Assembly (NCBI RefSeq): GCF_023074175.1
Contig: NZ_JADPKS010000074.1
Span: forward strand, 49,347 to 113,346
Length of the DNA stretch: 64,000 bases
Reading direction: 5' to 3'
Source: Bradyrhizobium sp. 139
GTDB taxonomy: Bacteria; Pseudomonadota; Alphaproteobacteria; Rhizobiales; Xanthobacteraceae
A program made the translations under genes and the position numbers. This document shows, piece after piece, positions 27,090 through 35,405 of the stretch; the first letter of the stretch is position 1, and every line of letters starts with the position of its first letter. The notes under the pieces are model-generated. The model was not told the DNA's origin. It worked only from the letters and a program-made list of their open reading frames with translations, and ran no database searches.

Positions 27090-28892
27090 ATGGCCCAGTT
27101 TCCAAAGAAAATCACCGACGATCCCTATGCGGCAGCGGTCCTGATTCGCCGCCTCGTCACGGAACAGGGGGTCATCTACTGGCGGCGCTACCTCGTCGCC
27201 TTCGCGCTGATGGCGCTTGCCGCCGGATCGACCGCGGGCGCGACCTACGTGCTCGGTCAGGTCATCAATCAGGCCTATGTCGACAAGAACATCCCGGGCA
27301 TCGCGATGTTCTCGGGCATCACGGTGATCCTGCTCTTCATCAAGGGCGTGGCGACTTACGGCCACATGGTGATCCTGACCAAGATCAGCAACGCGATCCT
27401 TGCCACCAACCAGCGGCAACTGTTCGCCAAGCTGATGCGCGAAAGCGTCGGCTTCTTCTCCCAGAGGCATTCGTCGGAATTTTTGGCGCGGCTGACGGCC
27501 GGCGCCAAATCGATCACCGACGTCCTCAACATGCTGGTCAACGCCGTCGGGCGCGACCTCATGATGCTGCTCGCCATGATTGGCGTGATGGTGTGGCAGG
27601 ATCCGGTGATGTCGTTCATCGGCCTCGTCGTGGTGCCGCCGGCGATGCTGGTGCTGCGCAAGCTGGTCAAGCGCATCAAGGGTCTCGCCTTCAACCAGTT
27701 CACCGGCACCGCCGACATCATGGAAACGATGCAGGAATCGCTGCAAGGCATCCGCACGGTGAAGGCGTTCACGCTCGAAGAGACCATGCAGAAGCGCATC
27801 GACGAGAACATCGCGATCGTCGAGCGCAACGCCAACAAGATGGCCCGCGTCGCCAATCGATCCAATCCGCTGATGGAGATGCTCGGCGGCTTCGCGGTGG
27901 CCGGCTGCCTGCTCTATGGCGGCTACAGCGTGGTCGCGCTCAACGCCACGCCCGGCGCGTTCTTCTCCTTCATGACCGCCTTCCTGATGGCGACCGAACC
28001 GGCCAAGCGCCTGGCGCGGCTCAACATCGACCTGAACAGCCAGCTCGTCGGCGCACGCATGCTGCTCGAAGTCGTCGACAGCCCGGCGAGCGAGCATTCC
28101 GACGACGACAAGCCGGCGCTGAAACTGTCCGACGCCCGGATCGAGCTGCGTGACGTCAGCTTCTCTTACCGGACTGGCGAGACCGTGCTCAATCGCATGA
28201 GTTTTGTTGCCGAGCCCGGCAAGGTCACCGCGCTGGTCGGCCCCTCCGGCGGCGGCAAATCGACGGTGCTCTCACTGCTGTTGCGCTTCTACGAGGTGAC
28301 GCAAGGCGCGATCGTGATCGACGGCCAGTCGATCGGTTCGATTTCGCGCAAATCGCTGCGCGCACAGACTGCCTATGTCGGCCAGGACGTCTACCTGTTT
28401 CGCGACACCATCCGCAGCAACATCGCCTTCGGCAGGCCCGGCGCGACCGAAGCGCAAATCATCGACGCCGCCAAAGCGGCCTGCGCGCATGATTTCATCA
28501 TGAGCTTCCCGCTCGGCTACGACACGCCGGTCGGCGAGCACGGCACGCAGCTTTCGGGCGGCCAGCGCCAGCGCATCGCGGTCGCACGCGCGCTGATCAA
28601 GAACGCGCCGATCATCCTGCTGGATGAGGCCACCGCCGCGCTCGATTCAGAATCCGAGCGCCAGGTGCAGGAGGCGATCGAGCATCTCTGCCAGAACCGC
28701 ACCACGATCGTGATCGCGCACCGCCTGCACACCATCATGCACGCCGATGCGATCCTGGTGGTCGAGGGCGGCGAGATCGTGGAGCAGGGCCGGCATGACG
28801 AGCTGCTCCGCCGCGGCGGGCGCTACGCCTCGTTCTTCCGCCTGCAGCATCACGACGCCGGCGCTCTGGCGCCGATCAGCGCAACCGCATAG
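27090..28892 (+). CDS. ABC exporter, fused membrane and ATPase domains, MsbA-like
   Basis: Half-transporter of 600 residues that works as a homodimer in the inner membrane. Six membrane helices occupy roughly residues 35-310. The nucleotide-binding domain has Walker A GPSGGGKST, signature LSGGQRQRIAVARAL, Walker B IILLDEATAALD and the switch histidine in IVIAHRLHT. Lipid A/phospholipid exporters (MsbA) and multidrug half-transporters share this layout. Position after galE and near core genes favours a lipid or glycan substrate, but that is inference. I start at the ATG at 27090 (MAQFPKKITDDPYAA) since the upstream in-frame extension has no similarity. Confidence 0.88.
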   Translation: MAQFPKKITDDPYAAAVLIRRLVTEQGVIYWRRYLVAFALMALAAGSTAGATYVLGQVINQAYVDKNIPGIAMFSGITVILLFIKGVATYGHMVILTKISNAILATNQRQLFAKLMRESVGFFSQRHSSEFLARLTAGAKSITDVLNMLVNAVGRDLMMLLAMIGVMVWQDPVMSFIGLVVVPPAMLVLRKLVKRIKGLAFNQFTGTADIMETMQESLQGIRTVKAFTLEETMQKRIDENIAIVERNANKMARVANRSNPLMEMLGGFAVAGCLLYGGYSVVALNATPGAFFSFMTAFLMATEPAKRLARLNIDLNSQLVGARMLLEVVDSPASEHSDDDKPALKLSDARIELRDVSFSYRTGETVLNRMSFVAEPGKVTALVGPSGGGKSTVLSLLLRFYEVTQGAIVIDGQSIGSISRKSLRAQTAYVGQDVYLFRDTIRSNIAFGRPGATEAQIIDAAKAACAHDFIMSFPLGYDTPVGEHGTQLSGGQRQRIAVARALIKNAPIILLDEATAALDSESERQVQEAIEHLCQNRTTIVIAHRLHTIMHADAILVVEGGEIVEQGRHDELLRRGGRYASFFRLQHHDAGALAPISATA

Positions 28893-28927
28893 AGTTTGTT
28901 TCACCTCAAGAGCAGCGAGACCGCTTC

Positions 28928-29629
28928 ATGAACGCCGCCTCCTACGTCATCCCGCTTCCGCCCCAGGCTTCGCTTCCCGTCGTCAGCGAAAGCGGCCGTT
29001 ATCCGGTGCGACGCATCTGGTGCGTCGGCCGCAACTATCTCGAGCACATCCGCGAGATGGGCAATGACGAGCGCGCGCCGCCGTTCTTCTTCGCCAAGCA
29101 CGCCGACATGCTGGTGCCAGATGGCGCCGTCATTCCCTATCCGCCGCTGACCAAGGATCTGCATCACGAGGTCGAGCTGATCGTCGCGATGAAGAGCGGC
29201 GGGCTGAACATCCCCGCCGACAAGGCGCTCGACCATGTCTACGGCTACGCCGTCGGCATCGACCTGACCCGCCGCGACCTTCAGATCGCCTCGCGCAAGA
29301 AGGAGCGCCCGTGGGAGATCGGCAAGTCGTTCGATTATTCCGCGCCCTGCTCCGCAGTGCAGCCGGCTTCGAAGATCGGCCATCCCGCCAAGGGCAAGAT
29401 CTGGCTCACGGTCAACGGCAAGGAAGCGCAGAAGGGCGACCTCACCGAGCTGATCTGGAACGTGCCGGAGATCATCTGGCAGCTCTCGCAGCAGGTGAAG
29501 CTCGCCGCCGGCGACATCATCATGACGGGCACGCCGGCCGGCGTGTCGCAGCTCCAGCCCGGCGACAAGCTCGAATGCGGCGTCGACGGCGTCGGCACGC
29601 TGAAGGTGAGCATCGGCCAGCCGGAGTAG
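28928..29629 (+). CDS. Fumarylacetoacetate hydrolase family protein
   Basis: Metal-dependent C-C hydrolase, decarboxylase or oxaloacetate tautomerase type, 233 residues, a single FAH catalytic domain. Motifs are RIWCVGRNYLEHI, the acidic metal ligands in LHHEVELIVAMKSGG, GYAVGIDLTRRDLQ and IMTGTPAGVSQLQPGDKL. Members act in aromatic ring-cleavage pathways or as oxaloacetate tautomerases, and the sequence does not separate these. It lies 35 bp after the ABC exporter and is followed by a good intrinsic terminator at 29656. Confidence 0.9.
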   Translation: MNAASYVIPLPPQASLPVVSESGRYPVRRIWCVGRNYLEHIREMGNDERAPPFFFAKHADMLVPDGAVIPYPPLTKDLHHEVELIVAMKSGGLNIPADKALDHVYGYAVGIDLTRRDLQIASRKKERPWEIGKSFDYSAPCSAVQPASKIGHPAKGKIWLTVNGKEAQKGDLTELIWNVPEIIWQLSQQVKLAAGDIIMTGTPAGVSQLQPGDKLECGVDGVGTLKVSIGQPE

Positions 29630-29655
29630 GCTGCGCAGGCTCGCTTTGAAAATCT

Positions 29656-29683
29656 GGCCCCGAACACGTTCGGGGCCTTTTTC
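29656..29683 (+). terminator. Rho-independent terminator
   Basis: GGCCCCGAACACGTTCGGGG followed by CCTTTTTCT forms a GC stem with a T-run, 26 bp past the FAH-family stop. It ends the plus-strand unit before the convergent NTF2-like gene. Confidence 0.9.
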
Positions 29684-29697
29684 TATTCGAATCGCAT

Positions 29698-30156
29698 CTA
29701 CCAGGCCTTCACCGGCCGGTTGGCGTGGCTTGCCTGCGGCACACCGCGATTGAGCGACATGTGCGAATGCACGCATAGCCAGCCATCGGCACTCCTGGAA
29801 AACACCATTGTCGCGCGGCCGGGACGCGCAAATGCGCTGCCATCGGGATGATAGCCCGTGCTCGTCCACGGCGCGATCACCGTTGCCATCGTGCCATCGG
29901 AAGATGCCAGGATCGAGGTCTGCTCGAGCACGAAACGGAAGTCGGCCGTCTTCGGCCAGACGTTGTCCCATTGTGTCGAAACCCATTGATCGAGGCCGGG
30001 GATGACATCGTTATGCGTGCCGAAGGCAAGCACCTCGGGATGAAAGAGCGGCCGCGCCGAGGCGTAGTCAACCTCGCGGACATACCCCGCGAAGGTGTCC
30101 AGCCAGTCGTGGAAGAACTGTGCGATCCCGGTGTTCGCAACTGGCAACGGGGCCAT
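29698..30156 (-). CDS. NTF2-like / SnoaL-like protein of unknown substrate
   Basis: Small cone-fold protein of 152 residues from the ATG at 30156, which has GGAG six bases upstream. An in-frame ATG at 30222 would give 174. It shows the usual pattern: FFHDWLDTFAGYVREVDYAS, FHPEVLAFGTHNDVIPG, WDNVWPKTADFRF, then a strand with a shallow-pocket histidine (CVHSHMSLNRGVP). Such proteins include ketosteroid isomerase-like enzymes and stress-linked binding proteins. There is no clear active-site residue to assign. It diverges from the Spy-like gene. Confidence 0.75.
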   Translation of the reverse strand: MAPLPVANTGIAQFFHDWLDTFAGYVREVDYASARPLFHPEVLAFGTHNDVIPGLDQWVSTQWDNVWPKTADFRFVLEQTSILASSDGTMATVIAPWTSTGYHPDGSAFARPGRATMVFSRSADGWLCVHSHMSLNRGVPQASHANRPVKAW

Positions 30157-30290
30157 TGCCTGCTCCATGCTTGGCTGATCGATCAAGGCAATCTTGTTGC
30201 CATGGGGCGAACCGTCCAGCAAGATATCTGCTTTGGGAGTACCGGTGGATATCGATCAACGAACCGGACTGATTTCATGGAGCCAGACTC

Positions 30291-30833
30291 ATGAGACACC
30301 TTCTTCTGCTCGCGGCCGCACTTGTCGTCACGTCCAACACTGCCATCGCGCAGTCCGGCCAGCCCTATGCGGGCCTCGAGCAGCGCCCCATCAAGGCACT
30401 GTCTCACCAACAGGTCGACGATCTCCAGACCGGGCGCGGTATGGGCCTCGCGCTTGCCGCCGAACTCAACGGATATCCCGGCCCGAGCCACGTTCTCGAG
30501 CTCGGTGATCGCCTTGACTTGACCCGGGATCAACGCATCCAGATTCAGCGCCTTTTCGATGCCATGAAGCAAGAGACGGTCCCGCTGGGTAACAAGCTCG
30601 TCGAACAAGAGAGAGAATTGGACCATCTTTTCTCTGCCCGCGTCGTGACATCGGAGTCGCTCAAGACGACCATCGTTGCCATTTCCGAAACTCAGGCACA
30701 GCTCCGGGAAAGCCACCTCAAATATCATCTGTCGACTGCCGCCCTGCTCGATCAGACCCAAATGCAGCGATACGCGGAGCTGCGAGGTTACCAGCGCCCG
30801 GATAGTTCCGAAGGACACAAGCACCATCACTAA
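30291..30833 (+). CDS. Spy/CpxP-like periplasmic protein (heavy-metal sensor/resistance family)
   Basis: Secreted helical protein of 180 residues. The signal peptide MRHLLLLAAALVVTSNTAIA is followed by a cleavage site before QSGQP. The mature part is helical with LDLTRDQRIQIQRLFDAMKQ, the LTxxQ-type motif of the Spy/CpxP/CnrX group. The C-terminus is His-rich (HKHHH), which could bind metal. These proteins act as ATP-independent periplasmic chaperones or metal sensors. The last 115 bp overlap, antisense, the extended reading frame of the broken hydroxylase gene. Confidence 0.82.
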   Translation: MRHLLLLAAALVVTSNTAIAQSGQPYAGLEQRPIKALSHQQVDDLQTGRGMGLALAAELNGYPGPSHVLELGDRLDLTRDQRIQIQRLFDAMKQETVPLGNKLVEQERELDHLFSARVVTSESLKTTIVAISETQAQLRESHLKYHLSTAALLDQTQMQRYAELRGYQRPDSSEGHKHHH

Positions 30834-31808
30834 TCGATGCTGACGGCTTGCGATGGCTCGGCTTCGGCCCGTTGCGACGTTCGAAGCCCAATCCGCAATG
30901 CCGATGCGCCGCCGCGGCGGATTGATCCACCTGACACGGCACACGCCAGACGCACCGCAACGCCGACATCATGATGAGGCCAAGCACCACCGCCTTCAGC
31001 GAGTATTTCAACGTGTAGTAGACGTTGCGATTCCACTCCTTGACCTTGCGGCTCGCAAGATGGATTTCGTAGAGCTTGCCGAACAGCTTGTTGAGCACAC
31101 CGACATTCTCGCCGTCGACGTTCTGGGTCGCCGAGGCCTTGACGATGTGATGGCTGACCCAGCGGTTGATCGCGGACATGAAGCCGTATTTCATCGGGCG
31201 CCCGACGTCGCAGAACAGGATGGTACGGTTGACGTCGGTCGCATTCTCGGCGCTGTGGATAAAGGTCTCGTCGAACATGAAGGCCTCGCCGTCCAGACGC
31301 ACTCAACGCCGTCGACCAGGATGCGGCACTTGTTCGAGTTCGGCGTGACGAGGCCGAGGTTGTAGCGTAGCGAGCCGGCGAAGGGATCGCGGTGGGCGCC
31401 GAGTTTGCCGCCCGGTGGCAGCATCGCGAACTTCGCGCCGTGCACGCTCGGAATCGAGTTGAGCAGTTCCACCGTCTTCGGGCACAGCGCGCGCGCCGAG
31501 GGCAGGAAATCGTCGTACCATTTCAGGTAAAAGCGCTTCCAGCCGCCCTTGAAGAACGAGTAGAAACCCCAGTCATTGTTCTTTGCTGCTGCGCGAATGA
31601 AGCCTTCGTTGAACAGGCGAACGGCCTCGTCGCGGATGGTCTCCCAGTTCTCGCTGAGCGGCTTGAGCTCGGGAAACTGCTCGACCGAATGATCGCCGAG
31701 CTGGCGCGCGAGACGCAGCCGCTGCTTGCCCCGGAAGTGAATGTAAATCGTCGAGGCGGCAAGGATATAAAGAATGACCAGTTGCGGTGCAAAAAGCTGT
31801 TTCAGCAT
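30718..31808 (-). pseudogene. Aspartyl/asparaginyl beta-hydroxylase (LpxO-like), broken by a single-base deletion
   Basis: Fe(II)/2-oxoglutarate dioxygenase gene in two frames. The first (from 31808) has an N-terminal membrane anchor, WGFYSFFKGGWKRFYLKWY and the first metal-binding part KLGAHRDPFAG, then runs through CRILVDGVE into unrelated sequence ending at 31191. The second frame resumes exactly there with RLDGEAFMFDETFIHSAENA and NRTILFCDVGRP, which hold the distal histidine and the 2-oxoglutarate-binding arginine. Adding one G after the GAG codon near 31302-31303 restores VEVRLDGEAF. The resumed frame ends late, at 30718, inside the Spy-like gene on the other strand, so the 3' end may be altered too. 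LpxO hydroxylates lipid A acyl chains; the role here would be similar by family only. Confidence 0.85.
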
Positions 31809-31943
31809 CTCCCCGGTCCCCAGTGATCCAACCGGGGACGTGATCTAGACGCGGCCCAAGCGACAAGATATTCGCCGGTGGGTTGCAATCACTCTGGGGA
31901 GAGCGCAGCGGCAGAACCGGCGCGGGAAACTGGCCGAGCCGAG

Positions 31944-32099
31944 TCACGCCCGCGACAGCGCCTGGAGGCCCTTGAAGGTGAGGCGCTTGGGGTCGGTCAC
32001 ACCGGCGAGATAGAGCCGGCGGATGAAGGCGATGACGGCGTCGCGGTCGCAGTCGGTCAGCGCGACGACGGCGTCGACAGCGATCTTCTGGGCTTCCAT
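31944..32099 (-). CDS. Small protein of 51 aa, unknown function
   Basis: A compact frame starts MEAQKIAVDAVVALTDCDRD, continues with AVIAFIRRLYLAGVTDPKRL and ends LQALSRA. The ribosome-binding site GAGGTGAG lies a few bases before the ATG. Composition and codon use match the surrounding genes: GC-rich third positions and amphipathic helices. It sits alone between the broken hydroxylase and the monooxygenase gene on the same strand. I do not recognise a named family. Confidence 0.65.
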   Translation of the reverse strand: MEAQKIAVDAVVALTDCDRDAVIAFIRRLYLAGVTDPKRLTFKGLQALSRA

Positions 32100-32241
32100 T
32101 GGGCTCACCTCGACCTTGCGAGTAACCCCGGCCGAGACAGGCTAGGACTGATCCGTTAAATCGGCGTTAACCGTTCGGGCAGCATGGCCCGATTCAGCCG
32201 GGCGGCCGAATACGCAAAACAACGCATTGGCGACGGTGCGA

Positions 32242-33702
32242 TCAGGAATACTGCATCACGCCGTCGTCGATCCGGCCGAAGCGCAAGGCGACGATGTCGA
32301 GGGCGTAGTTCTGGTACAGCCGCCAGGGCTGCTTCGAGCCCTGCTTCGGCATCTTGGCGACCGAACGCTGTACATAGCCCGAGCTGAAGTCGAGCGACGG
32401 CTGCGCGGTGATGGCGGGATCGTCATTGTGCGGCACGCACTGGCGGAAATTGTGCCGGTCCATGTAGTTGATGAGCCGGCAGACATATTCGCAGGTGAGG
32501 TCGCATTTCAGTGTCCACGACGCGTTGGTGTAGCCGAAGGCCGAAGCCATGTTCGGAACGTCCGCATACATCATGCCCTTGTAGGTCAGGGTGCTCGCAA
32601 AATCGACGGCGCGGCCGTCGACGCTGATCTCGAGACCGCCGACGACCTGGAGCACCAGCCCTGTCGCCGTGACGATGATGTCGGCCGCAAGCTCGCTGCC
32701 GTCCTTCAGGCGGATGCCGCCTGGGGTAAACGTGTCGATCTCGCTGGTGACCACGGAGGCGCGCTGCTCGCGGATCGCCTTGAACAGGTCGCCGTCCGGC
32801 ACGAGGCAGAGCCGCTGGTCCCAGGGATTGTAGCGCGGCGTGAAATGGGTCGCGACATCGTAGTCCGGGCCGAGCGCCATCCGCACGCCCTTGAGGACGA
32901 GCTCTTTCACTTTCGCAGGGCGGCGGCGGCTGAGCTGGAAAAAGAACATTCCCCACATCACGTTGCGCCAGCGGATGACATGATAGGCAAGTCGCGTCGG
33001 CAGGTTGCGGCGCAGTTTGTTGGCGACGGGATCCTGCGCCGGACGCGATACCACGTAAGTCGGTGAGCGCTGGAGCATGGTGACCTGCGCCGCCTTCTTG
33101 GCGAGCTCAGGCACCAGCGTCACTGCGGTAGCGCCCGAGCCGATCACCACGACGCGCTTGCCTGAATAGTCGATGTCCTCGGTCCATTTCTGCGGATGTA
33201 CGATGCGGCCGGCGAAATCAGCCGCGCCCTTGAACTCTGGCGTGTAGCCCGCCTCGTATTTGTAGTAGCCCGAGCACATGAACAGGAAATTGCAGGTGAA
33301 TCGCACAAGCTCGGTTGCGCCCTCACCTGTCGTGCGCTCGCCTTCTACAGTCCAGCGTGCGTCAGACGTCGACCACGCCGCGCGCTTGACGCGATGTCGG
33401 AAGCGGATGTGCTTCTCGATGCCGTTCTCGGCCGCGGTCTCGCGCACATAGTTCAGGATCTGCGGCCCGTCGGCGATCGCCCTCGGATCGGTCCACGGCT
33501 TGAACGAATAGCCAAGCGTGAACATGTCACTGTCGGAGCGGACGCCGGGATAGCGAAACAGGTCCCAGGTACCGCCGATGCAGTCACGGCCCTCAAGGAC
33601 GACGTAGCTCTTGCCCGGACACCTGGTCTGAAGATGATAGCCCGCGCCGATGCCGGACAGGCCGGCGCCGACGATCAGCACATCGAAATGGTCTTGGGCC
33701 AT
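32242..33702 (-). CDS. Flavin-containing monooxygenase, Baeyer-Villiger type
   Basis: FAD- and NADPH-dependent class B monooxygenase of 486 residues from the ATG at 33702, which follows GGAGGAAAC. The first Rossmann motif is IVGAGLSGIGAGYHL, and the second is VVVIGSGATAVTLVPELA. The Baeyer-Villiger fingerprint FxGxxxHxxxW is matched by FAGRIVHPQKW. These enzymes insert oxygen into ketones or oxidise soft heteroatoms; the natural substrate cannot be told. It is a single gene with a divergent or unrelated neighbour on each side, and ahcY ends 164 bp upstream on the same strand behind a terminator. Confidence 0.9.
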   Translation of the reverse strand: MAQDHFDVLIVGAGLSGIGAGYHLQTRCPGKSYVVLEGRDCIGGTWDLFRYPGVRSDSDMFTLGYSFKPWTDPRAIADGPQILNYVRETAAENGIEKHIRFRHRVKRAAWSTSDARWTVEGERTTGEGATELVRFTCNFLFMCSGYYKYEAGYTPEFKGAADFAGRIVHPQKWTEDIDYSGKRVVVIGSGATAVTLVPELAKKAAQVTMLQRSPTYVVSRPAQDPVANKLRRNLPTRLAYHVIRWRNVMWGMFFFQLSRRRPAKVKELVLKGVRMALGPDYDVATHFTPRYNPWDQRLCLVPDGDLFKAIREQRASVVTSEIDTFTPGGIRLKDGSELAADIIVTATGLVLQVVGGLEISVDGRAVDFASTLTYKGMMYADVPNMASAFGYTNASWTLKCDLTCEYVCRLINYMDRHNFRQCVPHNDDPAITAQPSLDFSSGYVQRSVAKMPKQGSKQPWRLYQNYALDIVALRFGRIDDGVMQYS

Positions 33703-33801
33703 GGTTTCCTCCGCCGGGCGCGGATTGTCTGACCGGCGATGCCGTTCGTCAACTGGCAATCACCCGCTGACACAACCGCAAGGAGACGCGCGATGCGACC
33801 T

Positions 33802-33839
33802 TAAAAAACAACGAAGCCCCGGATCGCTCCGGGGCTTCG
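33802..33839 (-). terminator. Rho-independent terminator of ahcY
   Basis: On the minus strand CGAAGCCCCGGAGCGATCC pairs with the following GGGGCTTCG, then GTTGTTTTTTAA gives the T-run. It lies 27 bp past the ahcY stop. Confidence 0.92.
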
Positions 33840-33865
33840 CATCGATGGTAGGTCGAATTCGCGGC

Positions 33866-35287
33866 TCAGTACCGATAGTGATCGCTCTTGTACGGACCTT
33901 CCTGCTTGACGCCGATGTAGTCGGCCTGATCCTTGCGCAGCTCGGTGAGCTTGACGCCGATCTTGGCGAGGTGCAGGCGCGCGACCTTCTCGTCGAGAGT
34001 CTTCGGCAGCACGTAGACTTCCTTCTTGTACTTGCCGTCCTTGTTGTTCGCGAACAGCTCGATCTGCGCCAGCGTCTGGTTGGTGAAGGACGCCGACATC
34101 ACGAAGGACGGATGGCCCATCGCGTTGCCGAGGTTCACGAGACGGCCCTCCGACAGCATGATGATGCGGTGCTTGTCGGGGAATTCGATCTCGTCGACCT
34201 GCGGCTTGATGTTGGTCCACTTCAGGTTACGCAGACCGGCGATCTGGATCTCGTTGTCGAAGTGGCCGATGTTGCAGACGATGGCGCGATCCTTCATTGC
34301 GCGCATGTGTTCGATCGTGATGATGTCCTTGTTGCCGGTCGCGGTGACGAAGATGTCGGCGCGCGGGGCGGCGTCTTCCATCGTCACGACCTCGTAGCCT
34401 TCCATCGCGGCCTGGAGCGCGCAGATCGGATCGACTTCGGAGACCATCACGCGGCAGCCGGCCTGGCGCAGCGACGCGGCCGAACCCTTGCCGACGTCGC
34501 CGAAGCCCGCGACCATCGCGACCTTGCCCGACATCATCACGTCGGTGCCGCGGCGAATGCCGTCGACCAGCGATTCACGGCAGCCATAGAGATTGTCGAA
34601 CTTCGACTTGGTGACGCTGTCGTTGACGTTGATCGCGGGCCACAGCAGCGTGCCGGCCTTCTGCATGTCATAGAGACGATGCACGCCCGTGGTGGTCTCT
34701 TCGGAGACGCCCTTGATGCTCTTGGCGATCTCGGCGAAGTAGCCCTTCGGCTTTTCCTTGAGCTGCTTCTTCAGAAGCGCGAAGAAGACTTCCTCTTCCT
34801 CGGAGCCGGGCTTGTCGAGGAACGCGGTGTCGCCGTTCTCGGCGCGCAGACCGAGATGGACGTACATGGTGGCGTCGCCGCCGTCATCGAGGATCATGTT
34901 CGGGTGACCGCCGCCGTGCCAGTCGAACAGCTTGGCGGTGTAGTCCCAGTACTCGGCCAGCGTCTCGCCCTTGACGGCAAAGACGGGAATGCCGGCTGCC
35001 GCGATCGCGGCGGCGGCGTGATCCTGCGTCGAATAGATGTTGCAGGAGACCCAGCGGATGTCTGCGCCGAGTGCTGCCAGCGTCTCGATCAGCACACCGG
35101 TCTGGATCGTCATGTGCAGCGAGCCGGCGATGCGCGCGCCCTTCAAGGGTTGTTTGGGGCCGTATTCCTCGCGCGTCGCCATCAGGCCGGGCATCTCGGT
35201 CTCGGCGAGCGAGAGTTCCTTGCGGCCAAAATCGGCGAGCGAAATGTCCTTGACGATGTAATCGGTGAAGCCGGGCTTCGCGTTCAT
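33866..35287 (-). CDS. ahcY: Adenosylhomocysteinase
   Basis: Hydrolyses S-adenosylhomocysteine to adenosine and homocysteine, clearing the inhibitor of methyltransferases. From the ATG at 35287 (MNAKPGFTDYIVKDI) it is 473 residues, the proteobacterial size. Motifs are GARIAGSLHMTIQTGVL, GGHPNMILDDGGDATM, the NAD-binding AGFGDVGKGSAASLRQAG and the C-terminal KSDHYRY, whose lysine and tyrosine reach the partner subunit. It is downstream of metK by 118 bp that contain two strong hairpins. A frame extending to 35812 is a shadow over metK. Confidence 0.97.
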   Translation of the reverse strand: MNAKPGFTDYIVKDISLADFGRKELSLAETEMPGLMATREEYGPKQPLKGARIAGSLHMTIQTGVLIETLAALGADIRWVSCNIYSTQDHAAAAIAAAGIPVFAVKGETLAEYWDYTAKLFDWHGGGHPNMILDDGGDATMYVHLGLRAENGDTAFLDKPGSEEEEVFFALLKKQLKEKPKGYFAEIAKSIKGVSEETTTGVHRLYDMQKAGTLLWPAINVNDSVTKSKFDNLYGCRESLVDGIRRGTDVMMSGKVAMVAGFGDVGKGSAASLRQAGCRVMVSEVDPICALQAAMEGYEVVTMEDAAPRADIFVTATGNKDIITIEHMRAMKDRAIVCNIGHFDNEIQIAGLRNLKWTNIKPQVDEIEFPDKHRIIMLSEGRLVNLGNAMGHPSFVMSASFTNQTLAQIELFANNKDGKYKKEVYVLPKTLDEKVARLHLAKIGVKLTELRKDQADYIGVKQEGPYKSDHYRY

Positions 35288-35314
35288 TGCGAGTGTCCTG
35301 TTGTTGAACGGGCG

Positions 35315-35345
35315 TTCCGGGACACCTCGAAGAGGCACCCCGGAA
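35315..35345 (-). promoter_or_regulatory. Stem-loop in the ahcY leader
   Basis: On the transcribed strand TTCCGGGGTGCCTC-TTCG-AGG is followed by TGTCCCGGAA. This gives a long stem capped by a TTCG tetraloop, ending 27 bases before the ahcY start codon. It could be an RNA control element or just a processed operon spacer. I do not recognise a known SAM or SAH riboswitch core. Confidence 0.45.
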
Positions 35346-35368
35346 TCCCGACGTGAGGATTTAAGGAT

Positions 35369-35390
35369 CCGGGTTCGCGCGCGAACCCGG
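35369..35390 (-). terminator. Perfect 22-bp palindrome after metK
   Basis: CCGGGTTCGCG and its exact complement abut, 16 bp past the metK stop. There is no T-run (ATCCTTAAATCC follows), so it could be a partial terminator, an attenuator or a protein site. Confidence 0.45.
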
Positions 35391-35405
35391 ACTGACGCGC
35401 AGAAA

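Noticed and set aside
31295..31310. Programmed -1 frameshift in the hydroxylase gene
   Set aside because: There is no slippery heptamer or downstream structure that I can see, and the family is normally in one frame. A one-base deletion is simpler.
33650..35356. 568-codon plus-strand frame opposite ahcY
   Set aside because: It is complementary to highly conserved ahcY codons and has no independent similarity or start signals.
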